From: Sphingomonas alpina
Lineage (GTDB): Bacteria; Pseudomonadota; Alphaproteobacteria; Sphingomonadales; Sphingomonadaceae
Assembly: GCF_014490665.1 (NCBI RefSeq)
Contig: NZ_CP061038.1
Location: forward strand, 2,852,001 to 2,916,000
DNA: 64,000 bases
Direction of reading: 5' to 3'
In this document: positions 21,971-30,105 of the stretch, one piece after another
How positions within the stretch are numbered: position 1 is the first letter of the stretch
How the letters are laid out: every line of letters begins with the position of its first letter
Program-made: the position numbers and the translations under genes
Notes under the pieces: generated by a model
Database searches by the model: none
Seen by the model: only the letters and a program-made list of their open reading frames with translations
What the model was told of the DNA's origin: nothing

Positions 21971-23011
21971 ATGATCGACCTTTCCCGCCGCAGCTTTGTC
22001 GGCGCGGCAGCCGCCCTGGCTGCTATCCCGGCCTTTGCCCGCACCAGGGACGCCGCGCCGCCGATCCAGAACCCGCTGGTCCGCCAGCGTGCCGACGCGC
22101 AAGTCTTCCGCCACACCGACGGCAATTACTACATGACCGGATCGGTGCCGGAATACGACCGCCTGGTGCTGCGCAGGTCACGCACGATCGCCGGGCTCGC
22201 CACCGCGGAAGAAATTGTGCTGTGGCGCCATCTTGCCAGCGGTCCATTGTCGGGCTTCATCTGGGCACCCGAACTGCACCTTATCGACCACCGCTGGATC
22301 ATGTATTTCGCCGCAGGGCCCAGTGGTGGTGGCGAGGATGTGTTCCGCATTCGCACTTATGCAGCGGTGTGTGACGGCCTCGATCCGATGACCGGAAAAT
22401 GGACATTGCTGGGTCAACTCGAAACGGCGTGGGACACGTTCACGCTCGATTCCACAAGCTTCGTCCATCGCGGCACGCGCTATCTCGCCTGGGCGCAGCG
22501 CGAACCCGGAATCGACACCAATTCGAACCTCTATCTCGCGCCGCTCAAGACCCCGCTTACGCTGGCCGCAAAGCCTGCAAGGCTCACGGTGCCGACGCTC
22601 GATTGGGAAATTCAGGGTTTTAAGGTCGCCGAGGCCCCCGCCCTGCTCGCCCGCCACGGTCGCTTGTTCATGACCTATTCCGCAAGCGCGACGGACGCTC
22701 GCTATTGCATGGGCATGCTGACGGCGAAGGACGATGCGGATATCATGGACCCGGCCGTGTGGTCGAAATCCCCGCTGCCCGTGTTCCAGTCGTCGCCGGC
22801 GCACAAAGTGTTCGGGCCAGGCCATAACAGCTTCACGGTCGATGAGCATGGCCGCGACATGCTGGTCTATCATGCGCGCGACTACGAGAAGATCGAGGGT
22901 GATCCGCTATTCGATCCCAACCGCCACACACGCGTCCAGCCGATCCAATACCGGTTCGATGGCACGCCCGATTTCGGCGAGCCGGTGGCGAACGGTGTAG
23001 TGAGATGGTGA
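21971..23011 (+). CDS. GH43 family exo-acting arabinosidase (Tat-exported)
   Basis: A 346-residue GH43 protein. It opens with a twin-arginine signal (LSRRSFVGAAAALAAIPAFA). The propeller begins with RADAQVFRHTDGNYYMTGSVPEYDRLVLRRS and contains FIWAPELHLID and FGPGHNSFTVDE. These resemble the exo-1,5-alpha-L-arabinofuranosidase branch (GH43_26-like, as in the Streptomyces avermitilis enzyme). It probably trims arabino-oligosaccharides from the neighbouring endo-arabinanase. It starts four bases after the preceding stop and overlaps the next gene by seven. Subfamily is inferred from pattern only. Confidence 0.85.
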   Translation: MIDLSRRSFVGAAAALAAIPAFARTRDAAPPIQNPLVRQRADAQVFRHTDGNYYMTGSVPEYDRLVLRRSRTIAGLATAEEIVLWRHLASGPLSGFIWAPELHLIDHRWIMYFAAGPSGGGEDVFRIRTYAAVCDGLDPMTGKWTLLGQLETAWDTFTLDSTSFVHRGTRYLAWAQREPGIDTNSNLYLAPLKTPLTLAAKPARLTVPTLDWEIQGFKVAEAPALLARHGRLFMTYSASATDARYCMGMLTAKDDADIMDPAVWSKSPLPVFQSSPAHKVFGPGHNSFTVDEHGRDMLVYHARDYEKIEGDPLFDPNRHTRVQPIQYRFDGTPDFGEPVANGVVRW

Positions 23012-24363
23012 GCGGAATCGATCGGCGCTCTTTCCTCGCCGCCGGCGCCGCAATCCCCGCGGTCGCAGCACTACCGGCGGTCGCCGCGGACGCGCGGCGC
23101 GCGCGCACCGAACCATCTCTCGCGCCTGCGCCACCGATGGGCTGGAACAGTTGGAACAGCTTCGCGGTCACGATTACCGAGGCGCAGGCGCGAGAGACCG
23201 CGCGGATCATGATGCGCGCGTTACTGCCGGCCGGCTATTCGGTCTTCACGATCGACCATCAATGGTACGATCCGCGCGCCAAAGGCTATGAATACAACGC
23301 TGACATAAAGCCGGTGATGGACGGTTTCGGCCGCTTCCAACCTGATCCGGTGCGCTTCCCATCAAGCTCCGGCGGCAAGGGCTTTGCCGCTCTCGCGGCC
23401 GATGTGCATGCGATGGGCCTGAAGTTCGGCATTCACCGCATGCGCGGCATCCCGCGCGCCGCGGTCGAAGCGAACCTCCCGATCGCCGGCACGACCGTCC
23501 GCGCTCGCGACATCGCCGACACGACAAGCATCTGTTCGTGGAATGTCGACATGTACGGTGTGGACATGCACAAACCCGGTGCGCAGGCATATTATGATGG
23601 CGTGTTCGCCGAATATGCCAGTTGGGGCGTCGATTTCGTCAAGGTCGACGACATGAGCCGCCCCTATGACGCGCATGCGCCCGAGATCGAAGCGATCGCC
23701 GCGGCGATCCGCCGATGCGGCCGACCGATGATCCTCAGCCTTTCGCCCGGCGAGACGCCGGTGATCCGCGCCGACCATGTCCGTCGCCATGCCGAGATGT
23801 GGCGCATCTCGGACGATTTCTGGGACGAATGGGCATTGCTTGAGGCTCAGTTTACGCGGCTGGAGAATTGGAGCCCATATATCGGCGATGGGCGTTGGCC
23901 TGATGCCGACATGTTGCCGCTTGGCCGCCTCGCAATGGGCGCGCGCGATACGCGCTTCACATCCGATGAACAGCGCACCTTGATGACCCTGTGGTCGATC
24001 GCGCGCTCGCCGCTGATCATGGGCGGCGACCTGCGTCATCTCGACGCGGCGACGCTGGGGCTGCTGACCAATCCGGAAGTCATCGCAGTCAACCAGACGA
24101 GCAGCGCGAACCGGCCGCATTTGATGGAAGACGGCGTACGCATCTGGTCCGCGCGGGCACCAGGTGGCGATCGCTACATCGCCTTGTTCAACACCGGTGC
24201 CAAGCCGCGACGAATCCTATTCGACCTAAGGCAATTGGGCTTGAACGGTGCGGTCGCGGTACGCGACCTGTGGGCACGACAACCGATCGGCACGATGACT
24301 GGCGCCGTCGTACGCGACGTACCGTCGCATGGAACAAGCCTCCTGCGCGTCCGCGCCGCCTAA
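23005..24363 (+). CDS. GH27 alpha-galactosidase / possible beta-L-arabinopyranosidase
   Basis: A 452-residue GH27 (alpha/beta)8-barrel enzyme with a Tat-type N-terminus (DRRSFLAAGAAI). Family hallmarks are PPMGWNSWNSF, the nucleophile Asp215 in DFVKVDD and the proposed acid/base Asp270 in WRISDDFW, then the small C-terminal beta domain. GH27 includes alpha-galactosidases and beta-L-arabinopyranosidases, and the two sugars differ only at C5. Its place in an operon with three arabinan enzymes makes the arabinopyranosidase activity, or removal of galactose from arabinogalactan side chains, plausible. Biochemistry is needed to choose. Confidence 0.88.
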   Translation: MVSGIDRRSFLAAGAAIPAVAALPAVAADARRARTEPSLAPAPPMGWNSWNSFAVTITEAQARETARIMMRALLPAGYSVFTIDHQWYDPRAKGYEYNADIKPVMDGFGRFQPDPVRFPSSSGGKGFAALAADVHAMGLKFGIHRMRGIPRAAVEANLPIAGTTVRARDIADTTSICSWNVDMYGVDMHKPGAQAYYDGVFAEYASWGVDFVKVDDMSRPYDAHAPEIEAIAAAIRRCGRPMILSLSPGETPVIRADHVRRHAEMWRISDDFWDEWALLEAQFTRLENWSPYIGDGRWPDADMLPLGRLAMGARDTRFTSDEQRTLMTLWSIARSPLIMGGDLRHLDAATLGLLTNPEVIAVNQTSSANRPHLMEDGVRIWSARAPGGDRYIALFNTGAKPRRILFDLRQLGLNGAVAVRDLWARQPIGTMTGAVVRDVPSHGTSLLRVRAA

Positions 24364-24397
24364 CCTACTCCGACCATTGACAGCCTTGGATGGCCCA

Positions 24398-24423
24398 ATG
24401 GCGTGGCATTACGGCCACGCCAT
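24398..24423. terminator. Inverted repeat after glycosidase operon (terminator or attenuator-like)
   Basis: Perfect 10-bp stem ATGGCGTGGC / GCCACGCCAT with a 6-nt loop (ATTACG), 35 bp after the GH27 stop and about 115 bp before the TonB-dependent receptor start. No T-run follows, so it may be a processing or attenuation stem that sets the ratio of receptor to glycosidase messages. Confidence 0.45.
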
Positions 24424-24434
24424 CGCCTAAAACG

Positions 24435-24450
24435 CAAGTGATGTCACTTG
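24435..24450. promoter_or_regulatory. Perfect palindrome CAAGTGATGTCACTTG, candidate operator of the receptor gene
   Basis: A 16-bp perfect palindrome (7-bp arms, 2-bp centre), about 87 bp upstream of the TonB-dependent receptor start. Its size fits a dimeric helix-turn-helix regulator. The divergent GntR/FCD regulator of this locus is a candidate. I saw no second copy near 19.0 kb. Confidence 0.45.
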
Positions 24451-24536
24451 ACGACTCTTTACCACGCTGCCAAATGGCCGCCTTAATTGTCGGACTAATG
24501 GCCGCGCGCGAACGGCCAGGTCGAAGGGAGATGAAA

Positions 24537-27359
24537 ATGACCTTGAAGCTCGTAATCCTGTGCTCCGCCTCCCTGTTGCCGCTGCTTGCCGCTGGACAGG
24601 CAGCTGCCCAGTCGACTCCGGAAAACAGCCCGAGCGCCCAGGAATCCCCCGAAGCTGCGGATGCCACTGCGAATGACGACATCGTCGTTACCGGTGTGCG
24701 CGCCAGCATCGTCGGCGCGCTCAAAGTGCGCCGCGAATCCACGCAGATCGTGGATTCGATCGTGTCGGAAGATGTCGGCAAGCTGCCCGACAACAACGTA
24801 ATCGAGGCGCTGCAGCGTGTTACCGGCGTGCAGGTGACCAATCGAACCGGCGGCGAAGCGGCCGGTATCTCGATCCGCGGCCTGCCCGATGCGCTCACCA
24901 CGCTCAACGGCCGCAACATCTTCACCGCTGCCGGCCAGGCCTTCGCACTGCAGGATATCTCGGCCAACCTCGTCAAGCAGATCGACGTCTACAAGACACG
25001 CTCCGCCGACCAGATCGAGACCGGCCTCGCCGGCCAGGTCGATGTTGCCACGCGCCGCCCGTTCGATTTCGACGGCTTCGCGATCTCCGGCCTCGTGCGC
25101 GGCATCTACAACGAACAGGCCGACACTTATAATCCCAACGCCGCGTTGCTGATCAGCAATCGCTGGGAAACCGGCATCGGCGATATCGGCTTGTTGGTGA
25201 ACGGCAGCTATTCGCGCACCAAGTTCCGCGACATGACGGTGACGGCCGGCGCGTTCGTGCCGTTCGCCACGCTGACGCCGCCGGCCGGATCCGGTCTCGC
25301 GCCGTTCGAGCGCATCTTCCCGGGCCCTGACAACATCAACTGGACGCCCGGCCTCGATCGCGGTTTGTCTACCGCGCCCGGTTCGACGCTGACAGTCAAC
25401 GGCGTCACCACACCTTATTATCTGTCGCGCGACGCGATCTTCAGTTCCGATCTCTACGGCAAGCGCGAACGGCCCTCGGCCAATATCGCGATGCAGTGGG
25501 CACCCAATAGCAGCTCGGTCTACACCGCCGAAATATTCTATTCGGGGTTTCGCGGCCAAACCTTCAACAGCCTACAGTTCAGCTTCGTCGATTTCTGGGC
25601 GAACGCGCAGGCCCCGACGCTGTACAACGGCACCAACATCGTCAAATCGCGTGTCGCCAACAGCGTCTACGGTTTCAATAGCGGAGACTACAACCGCACC
25701 AAGACCGACAATTTCGTGTATGCGCTAAACGGAAAATGGGATCTCGGCGCGCAGGGCAAGATCGTGGGTGATGTTGCCTATCAGACGAGCAAAGTGGACA
25801 CCTCATTCATCGCGATGCGCACCGATCGCGTGGCCAACCAGATCACCGCCGATTTTAATGCCGGCGGCGGTATTCCATCCTATCATTTCGACAATGACGC
25901 ATTGCTGGCCGATCCCAGCGTATGGAACGTCGCGCAGCTCTACGACAATGCCAACCGCGACAAAGGCAGCGCGCTGACCGGAACCTTGGAAGGCTATTAC
26001 ACTTGGGACCAAGGATTCATTCGCCAAGTCAAAGCGGGCCTGCGCTATGACGATCGCAAGGCATCTACGGCTGTGCGCACACAAGATGCTGGCGCGCCGC
26101 TGGTCGCGACGAACCTTGCTGGCTTGCCCGCAGGCGCGCAGTTCACCAATTCCGGATTCTTCGACGGACGCTCCGATTCACCGTCCAGCTGGGTGTTGGC
26201 GAATGGCTATTGGCTCAACGACAATGCCGATATGGTGCGTCGCCTGTATGGCCTGAAGACGTCCGATCAATTGTCGCTGCAGCGCGTGTTCGACATCGAC
26301 GAGATCACTATGTCGGCCTATGCCTTGGTGGACGGTGAGATTTCGATCTTTGGCCGGCCCTTGAAGCTCCAGGCCGGGGTACGTTATGTCAACGTCGACA
26401 CCGACTATAATTTCTTCGATCGCTATAACGGCGGCGCCAAGACAAGCGTGTCGCGCGGTTCCGATCGTTTTCTGCCAAGCTTCACCGCACGGTACGAATT
26501 CACCAACAAGCTGCGTGCGCGGTTCAATTATGGCGAGACGCTCCGTCGCCCGAACTTCACCGACATCAACCCCAATTATTCACTGACCGGCGATCTCACC
26601 AATGTCGGCTATGGCAGCGGCACGGCGGGTACGGCAACGCTGAACCCGACGCATTCGAGGAATTTCGATCTGGCGCTGGAGTGGTATTTCGACCGCGACA
26701 GCGCGATCACCGCCACCGCGTTCCGCCGTGAGGTGAACGGCCTGGTCGTGCCGCTGACCGTGCGCGAATATATCCCCAACAATGGTATCGTTGCCGGCGC
26801 GACGGATTATTTCGCGATCACCAGGCCGGTCAACGCGTCGGACGGCGTGCTCAAGGGTATCGAACTTGGCCTGACCTATTTCCCACACTACCTGCCGGGC
26901 CCACTCGACGGCCTGGGATTCGTCGGCAGCGTGACGGTGCTCGATTCGAAGCAGAACATCCCACTGTCGGATGCCGCCGGCAATATCGTTGGACAATCCT
27001 CATCCGCCTTCTTCGGCGTGTCAGATCTGTCGTATAACGCGACCCTGGCCTATGAGCGCGGTCCGGTGAGCGCGCGTCTCTCCTATGTCTGGCGCAAGGA
27101 ATTCCTCGCCAACAACGAAGCGCGGCTCTTCGCCAATCCGATCGGCGTGTGGCGCAATCCGGAAAAGAGCCTCGATCTGCAGCTGACCTACAAAGTCAGC
27201 GACCGGTTCGGCCTGACCTTCGACGCGGTCAACCTGACCAAGTCGGTGCAGCAGACCTATTACAAATTCGACGATGTCGGCGGGCCGGATCAGTTCAATC
27301 TTGGCACCACCCTCCTTTCACGTACCTTCGCGATCGGCGCGCGCTACACCTTCCATTGA
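24537..27359 (+). CDS. TonB-dependent receptor (carbohydrate type)
   Basis: A 940-residue outer-membrane receptor that imports its substrate using TonB energy. It has a signal peptide (MTLKLVILCSASLLPLLAAGQAAAQ), a TonB box region DDIVVTGVRASI, a plug with SIVSEDVGKLPDNNVIEALQRVTGVQ and GISIRGL, and a 22-strand barrel ending in the outer-membrane C-terminal signature FAIGARYTFH. This subtype is the one that accompanies polysaccharide loci in Caulobacter, Xanthomonas and sphingomonads. The likely cargo is arabinan or arabinogalactan oligosaccharides. AAGGGAG favours the ATG at 24537, six bases away, over the ATG at 24531. Confidence 0.94.
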   Translation: MTLKLVILCSASLLPLLAAGQAAAQSTPENSPSAQESPEAADATANDDIVVTGVRASIVGALKVRRESTQIVDSIVSEDVGKLPDNNVIEALQRVTGVQVTNRTGGEAAGISIRGLPDALTTLNGRNIFTAAGQAFALQDISANLVKQIDVYKTRSADQIETGLAGQVDVATRRPFDFDGFAISGLVRGIYNEQADTYNPNAALLISNRWETGIGDIGLLVNGSYSRTKFRDMTVTAGAFVPFATLTPPAGSGLAPFERIFPGPDNINWTPGLDRGLSTAPGSTLTVNGVTTPYYLSRDAIFSSDLYGKRERPSANIAMQWAPNSSSVYTAEIFYSGFRGQTFNSLQFSFVDFWANAQAPTLYNGTNIVKSRVANSVYGFNSGDYNRTKTDNFVYALNGKWDLGAQGKIVGDVAYQTSKVDTSFIAMRTDRVANQITADFNAGGGIPSYHFDNDALLADPSVWNVAQLYDNANRDKGSALTGTLEGYYTWDQGFIRQVKAGLRYDDRKASTAVRTQDAGAPLVATNLAGLPAGAQFTNSGFFDGRSDSPSSWVLANGYWLNDNADMVRRLYGLKTSDQLSLQRVFDIDEITMSAYALVDGEISIFGRPLKLQAGVRYVNVDTDYNFFDRYNGGAKTSVSRGSDRFLPSFTARYEFTNKLRARFNYGETLRRPNFTDINPNYSLTGDLTNVGYGSGTAGTATLNPTHSRNFDLALEWYFDRDSAITATAFRREVNGLVVPLTVREYIPNNGIVAGATDYFAITRPVNASDGVLKGIELGLTYFPHYLPGPLDGLGFVGSVTVLDSKQNIPLSDAAGNIVGQSSSAFFGVSDLSYNATLAYERGPVSARLSYVWRKEFLANNEARLFANPIGVWRNPEKSLDLQLTYKVSDRFGLTFDAVNLTKSVQQTYYKFDDVGGPDQFNLGTTLLSRTFAIGARYTFH

Positions 27360-27430
27360 CGTCCTCCCCCGGACCCAGTTCTCGTCGCACCGCCTCGCAA
27401 GGCGGGCGCCGGACCGGATCCATCCTCAGG

Positions 27431-27468
27431 GCGCTGCGCAGAGCCTGGCTTTGTGCGGCGTCCTTTTT
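27431..27468 (+). terminator. Probable intrinsic terminator of the TonB receptor gene
   Basis: A 10-bp stem with some G-T pairs (GCGCTGCGCA / TGTGCGGCGT), 11-nt loop, then CC and TTTTT. It lies 72 bp after the receptor stop. Confidence 0.55.
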
Positions 27469-27914
27469 GTGTGCGCGCCCTCGCCCTCGCCCTCGCCCAG
27501 ACGCCGCCGCAGCTCGATGCCGGCAAGCAATATGGCGTCGGTGTGGAGCTATCCGCTATATCGCTTCTGCCATTCAGAATACTCTACTAGTATCTGATAT
27601 ATAACAATATTATCAAAATACCTTACTGAGCTCGCCGAGCAAAGATACGTTACAACCGGTGTAACATATCTCCCGCAGCTCAGCGCATCGCCCTGTCGCC
27701 GGCGGAGATTCAACCCTCACACGGAATCGGGCAGATCATCCTTTGCCGGATTTATACCGGCACGCTTTTTCTTATTGTCAGAACAAGATTGCCACGCGCG
27801 CAAAGGCTCCACGCTTGACCCGAGCCCCGGCGCATGTGCCTGATGTAATGCTCAATGCTCAATGCTCAAAGCCCGGGGCTTCCTTTGATCCTTTCGCCGG
27901 TGTAACCTTATCTC
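27469..27914. other. Intergenic stretch with AT-rich patch and inverted repeat; no gene seen
   Basis: An AT-rich patch spans about 27570-27635. It is followed by an imperfect 11-bp inverted repeat, GATACGTTACA (27644-27654) / TGTAACATATC (27660-27670). The right half with its flank (CCGGTGTAAC..ATCTC) recurs as a direct copy at 27897-27914, ending at the start codon of the next gene. A second, perfect version of the inverted repeat lies at 36823-36855. ATGCTCA is repeated three times at about 27849-27868. No convincing reading frame is present. Confidence 0.6.
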
Positions 27915-29243
27915 ATGCGCAAACATGTCCTCATCGTCATCGGCCTGATCGTCCTTGCGGCGCTGGCTTTCTGGTACGTCATCAGCAGGCCGGATCAGGC
28001 TCGGCTGTCGGTCGCCGCGGTCAGCGGCGAAAAGCCTCAGATCACCGCGCCGCGCACGCAAATGGTCCCGACCATCGCGGTTGCCGACGCGGTCGGCTGG
28101 GCCAACGGCGCAAAGCCGACGCCCGCCGCCGGACTGAACGTCGCGGCATTCGCCAGTGGCCTCGATCATCCGCGCTGGCTCTATCGCCTGCCCAATGGCG
28201 ATGTGCTGGTGGCCGAAACCAACTCGCCCCCGCGCAAGGGCGGCGGCATCACCGGCACGGTGATGGGCTGGCTGATGGGCAAGGCCGGTGCCGGCGTGCC
28301 CTCGGCCAATCGTATCACCCTCCTCCGCGACAGTGACGGCGACGGCGTGGCGGAAAGCCGTTCGGCATTTCTGACCGGGCTCAACTCCCCCTTCGGCATG
28401 GCCGTGATGGGTGACTGGCTGTATATCGGCAATACCGATGCACTGGTCCGCTTCCCGTTCAAGGTCGGCGAAACGAAGATCACCGCCAAGCCCGAAATCG
28501 TCGTCAAGCTGCCCGGTGGCGGCAATCACTGGGCGCGCAACGTCCTTGCGGCCGAGGACGGCAAGACGCTGTACGTGACGGTCGGATCGTCGAGCAATAT
28601 CGCCGAAAACGGTATCGATGCTGAGAAATACCGCGCCAACATTCTGCAGGTCTTTCCCGAGGCGAAGACCTTCCGCATTTACGCGGCCGGCCTGCGCAAT
28701 CCCAATGGCCTGGCGCTGGAGCCGCATTCGAAGCGGCTATGGACGACGGTCAACGAACGCGACATGCTCGGCTCCGACCTCGCACCCGATTATATGAGCC
28801 AGGTCGAATTCGGCGATCATTTCGGCTGGCCCTGGTATTATTGGGGTGGTTACCCCGACAAGCGCGTCGATCCGCCCAACCCGGCGCTGCAACAATATTC
28901 CAAGCGCCCCGATTATGCGCTCGGGCCGCATACCGCCTCGCTCGGCCTCGCCTTTGCGAGTGATGCAAAGCTCGGTGCGAATTTCGCCAACGGCGCGTTT
29001 GTCGGTCAGCACGGATCATGGAACCGCAAGCCGGTATCGGGCTACAAGGTCATCTATGTGCCGTTCGCCGACAATGGCTATCCGGTGAAGGGCGCCAAGC
29101 CGGTCGACGTACTCGGCGGCTTCCTCAACGCCAAAGGAGAGGCGCAAGGTCGCCCAGTCGGCGTCATTACCGACAAGACCGGCGCGCTGCTGGTCGCCGA
29201 CGATGTCGGCAACACGATCTGGCGCGTCGCCGCGGGCAAGTGA
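27915..29243 (+). CDS. PQQ-dependent sugar dehydrogenase (sorbosone dehydrogenase family)
   Basis: A 442-residue membrane-anchored periplasmic beta-propeller. One N-terminal hydrophobic helix (VLIVIGLIVLAALAFWYVI) is followed by the soluble glucose/sorbosone dehydrogenase domain: ASGLDHPRWLYRLPNGDVLVAET, GLNSPFGMAV, AAGLRNPNGLALEP, and GQHGSWNRKPVSGYKVIYV near the end. It is expected to oxidise aldoses using PQQ and pass electrons to the respiratory chain. Substrate is unknown; L-arabinose or galactose from the neighbouring locus would be a logical guess. The start codon abuts a repeat of the GGTGTAAC..TATCTC motif. Confidence 0.9.
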   Translation: MRKHVLIVIGLIVLAALAFWYVISRPDQARLSVAAVSGEKPQITAPRTQMVPTIAVADAVGWANGAKPTPAAGLNVAAFASGLDHPRWLYRLPNGDVLVAETNSPPRKGGGITGTVMGWLMGKAGAGVPSANRITLLRDSDGDGVAESRSAFLTGLNSPFGMAVMGDWLYIGNTDALVRFPFKVGETKITAKPEIVVKLPGGGNHWARNVLAAEDGKTLYVTVGSSSNIAENGIDAEKYRANILQVFPEAKTFRIYAAGLRNPNGLALEPHSKRLWTTVNERDMLGSDLAPDYMSQVEFGDHFGWPWYYWGGYPDKRVDPPNPALQQYSKRPDYALGPHTASLGLAFASDAKLGANFANGAFVGQHGSWNRKPVSGYKVIYVPFADNGYPVKGAKPVDVLGGFLNAKGEAQGRPVGVITDKTGALLVADDVGNTIWRVAAGK

Positions 29244-29279
29244 CCTTGCGGCGCGCGCTGTCGCGACAACACTAGCGGT

Positions 29280-29323
29280 AAAAACGAAAACGGGCTGCGT
29301 GCTCCCCCGAAGCTCGCAGCCCG
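29280..29323 (-). terminator. Intrinsic terminator on the minus strand
   Basis: Read on the minus strand it has a perfect 9-bp stem CGGGCTGCG / CGCAGCCCG with a 15-nt loop, followed by TTTTCGTTTTT. The orientation does not serve the sugar dehydrogenase gene on the plus strand. It would end the small minus-strand unit at 29339-29401. Confidence 0.75.
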
Positions 29324-29338
29324 CCTTGGTCGCGGCGG

Positions 29339-29401
29339 TTATCCGCGCGACACCCTCCCCCGTAACTCGTTGATCCAGCGGTCTGAAGCGCGCCGTTCCA
29401 T
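29339..29401 (-). CDS. Putative 20-aa peptide in a small terminated minus-strand transcript
   Basis: A 20-codon frame (MERRASDRWINEL ... ending SRG) that lies only 16 bp before a strong minus-strand terminator. The peptide is basic and its only Trp sits mid-chain. No strong ribosome binding site is visible (a GGGG lies nearby). Because nothing else is on this strand here, the terminator implies a short independent RNA, either coding for this peptide or acting as an sRNA. No family recognised. Confidence 0.35.
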   Translation of the reverse strand: MERRASDRWINELRGRVSRG

Positions 29402-29462
29402 CGATCCCCGAAGGGCCTATATCTTGTTGGGCTCTAACGATAGTTTACGGTAAAGCATCAGC

Positions 29463-29477
29463 TACCCATATTGGGTA
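29463..29477. promoter_or_regulatory. Palindrome TACCCATATTGGGTA upstream of regulator gene
   Basis: A perfect 15-bp palindrome (6-bp arms, TAT centre), 36 bp before the start of the winged-helix protein. It lies between that gene and the divergent small transcript. Candidate operator for autoregulation. Confidence 0.45.
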
Positions 29478-29513
29478 TCACGGCCATTTCGGCCCTATTC
29501 GGGGATATCAGCC

Positions 29514-30005
29514 TTGAGCGACCGGGTCGTCACCAATCCTGTAAAAATGGCCGAGAACTGGCGCATCGCGATGATGTCGATCTGCAATCAGTTCCTCACT
29601 GCGCACCGCATCTTCACTCAGCCGAAAGACCTGAATCCGACCGAGTTGATCATCTATCTGACGATCTCGGTTGCCAATGTGCAGAAATTGATGCGCGAAC
29701 GCAGCATCCCGGGGGAATATGCCGCCACCGCGATACTACCGCGCGAATGGGTGGTGCCAATCTCACGCAACGCCATTGCCTCGGCTAGTGGCTTGCCCCG
29801 TGAAACCGTACGCCGCCATGTCGGTCGCATGGTCGAGAGCGGGCTGCTGATCGAGGACGAACGTGGTGGCGTGACTCAACCGCCCGGCGTGATCCAGAAT
29901 CTCGGGCTGGAACCGTTACTCGAATCACTGATGACCGAATTCGCACGCACGACCGAAGCGCTGCTGCGTATCGGTGTGATCGAAGTGCGGCCCGACCAGC
30001 ACTAG
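29514..30005 (+). CDS. Winged helix-turn-helix domain protein (putative regulator)
   Basis: A 163-residue protein. A helical N-terminal half (ENWRIAMMSICNQFLTAHRIF) is followed by a winged helix at about residues 90-125: ISRNAIASASGLPRETVRRHVGRMVESGLLIEDERGGV. The recognition-helix region resembles GntR/Crp-type DNA-binding domains, but there is no cyclic-nucleotide or FCD partner domain. The start is a TTG with GGGGAT eight bases upstream; ATG at 29547 is an alternative without such a site. The palindrome 36 bp upstream is a candidate autoregulatory operator. Target genes are unknown. Confidence 0.7.
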   Translation: MSDRVVTNPVKMAENWRIAMMSICNQFLTAHRIFTQPKDLNPTELIIYLTISVANVQKLMRERSIPGEYAATAILPREWVVPISRNAIASASGLPRETVRRHVGRMVESGLLIEDERGGVTQPPGVIQNLGLEPLLESLMTEFARTTEALLRIGVIEVRPDQH

Positions 30006-30047
30006 CACGCTGATTTTCATCGCCAATTAATCGAGCCGATTGCCCTG

Positions 30048-30084
30048 TTGACAGGCGCTCGCCCTTAATATAACTATTTAGTTA
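30048..30084 (+). promoter_or_regulatory. Promoter and overlapping operator of the arsR-type operon
   Basis: A perfect -35 box TTGACA (30048-30053) is spaced 17 bp from TAACTA (30071-30076). The -10 is part of a perfect palindrome TAACTA-TT-TAGTTA (30071-30084), and a related half-site pair (AACTAGAGAGTT) follows before the start codon. This is the arrangement expected for autorepression by the ArsR-family protein encoded just downstream. Confidence 0.65.
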
Positions 30085-30105
30085 TTGAACTAGAGAGTTA
30101 TATGA

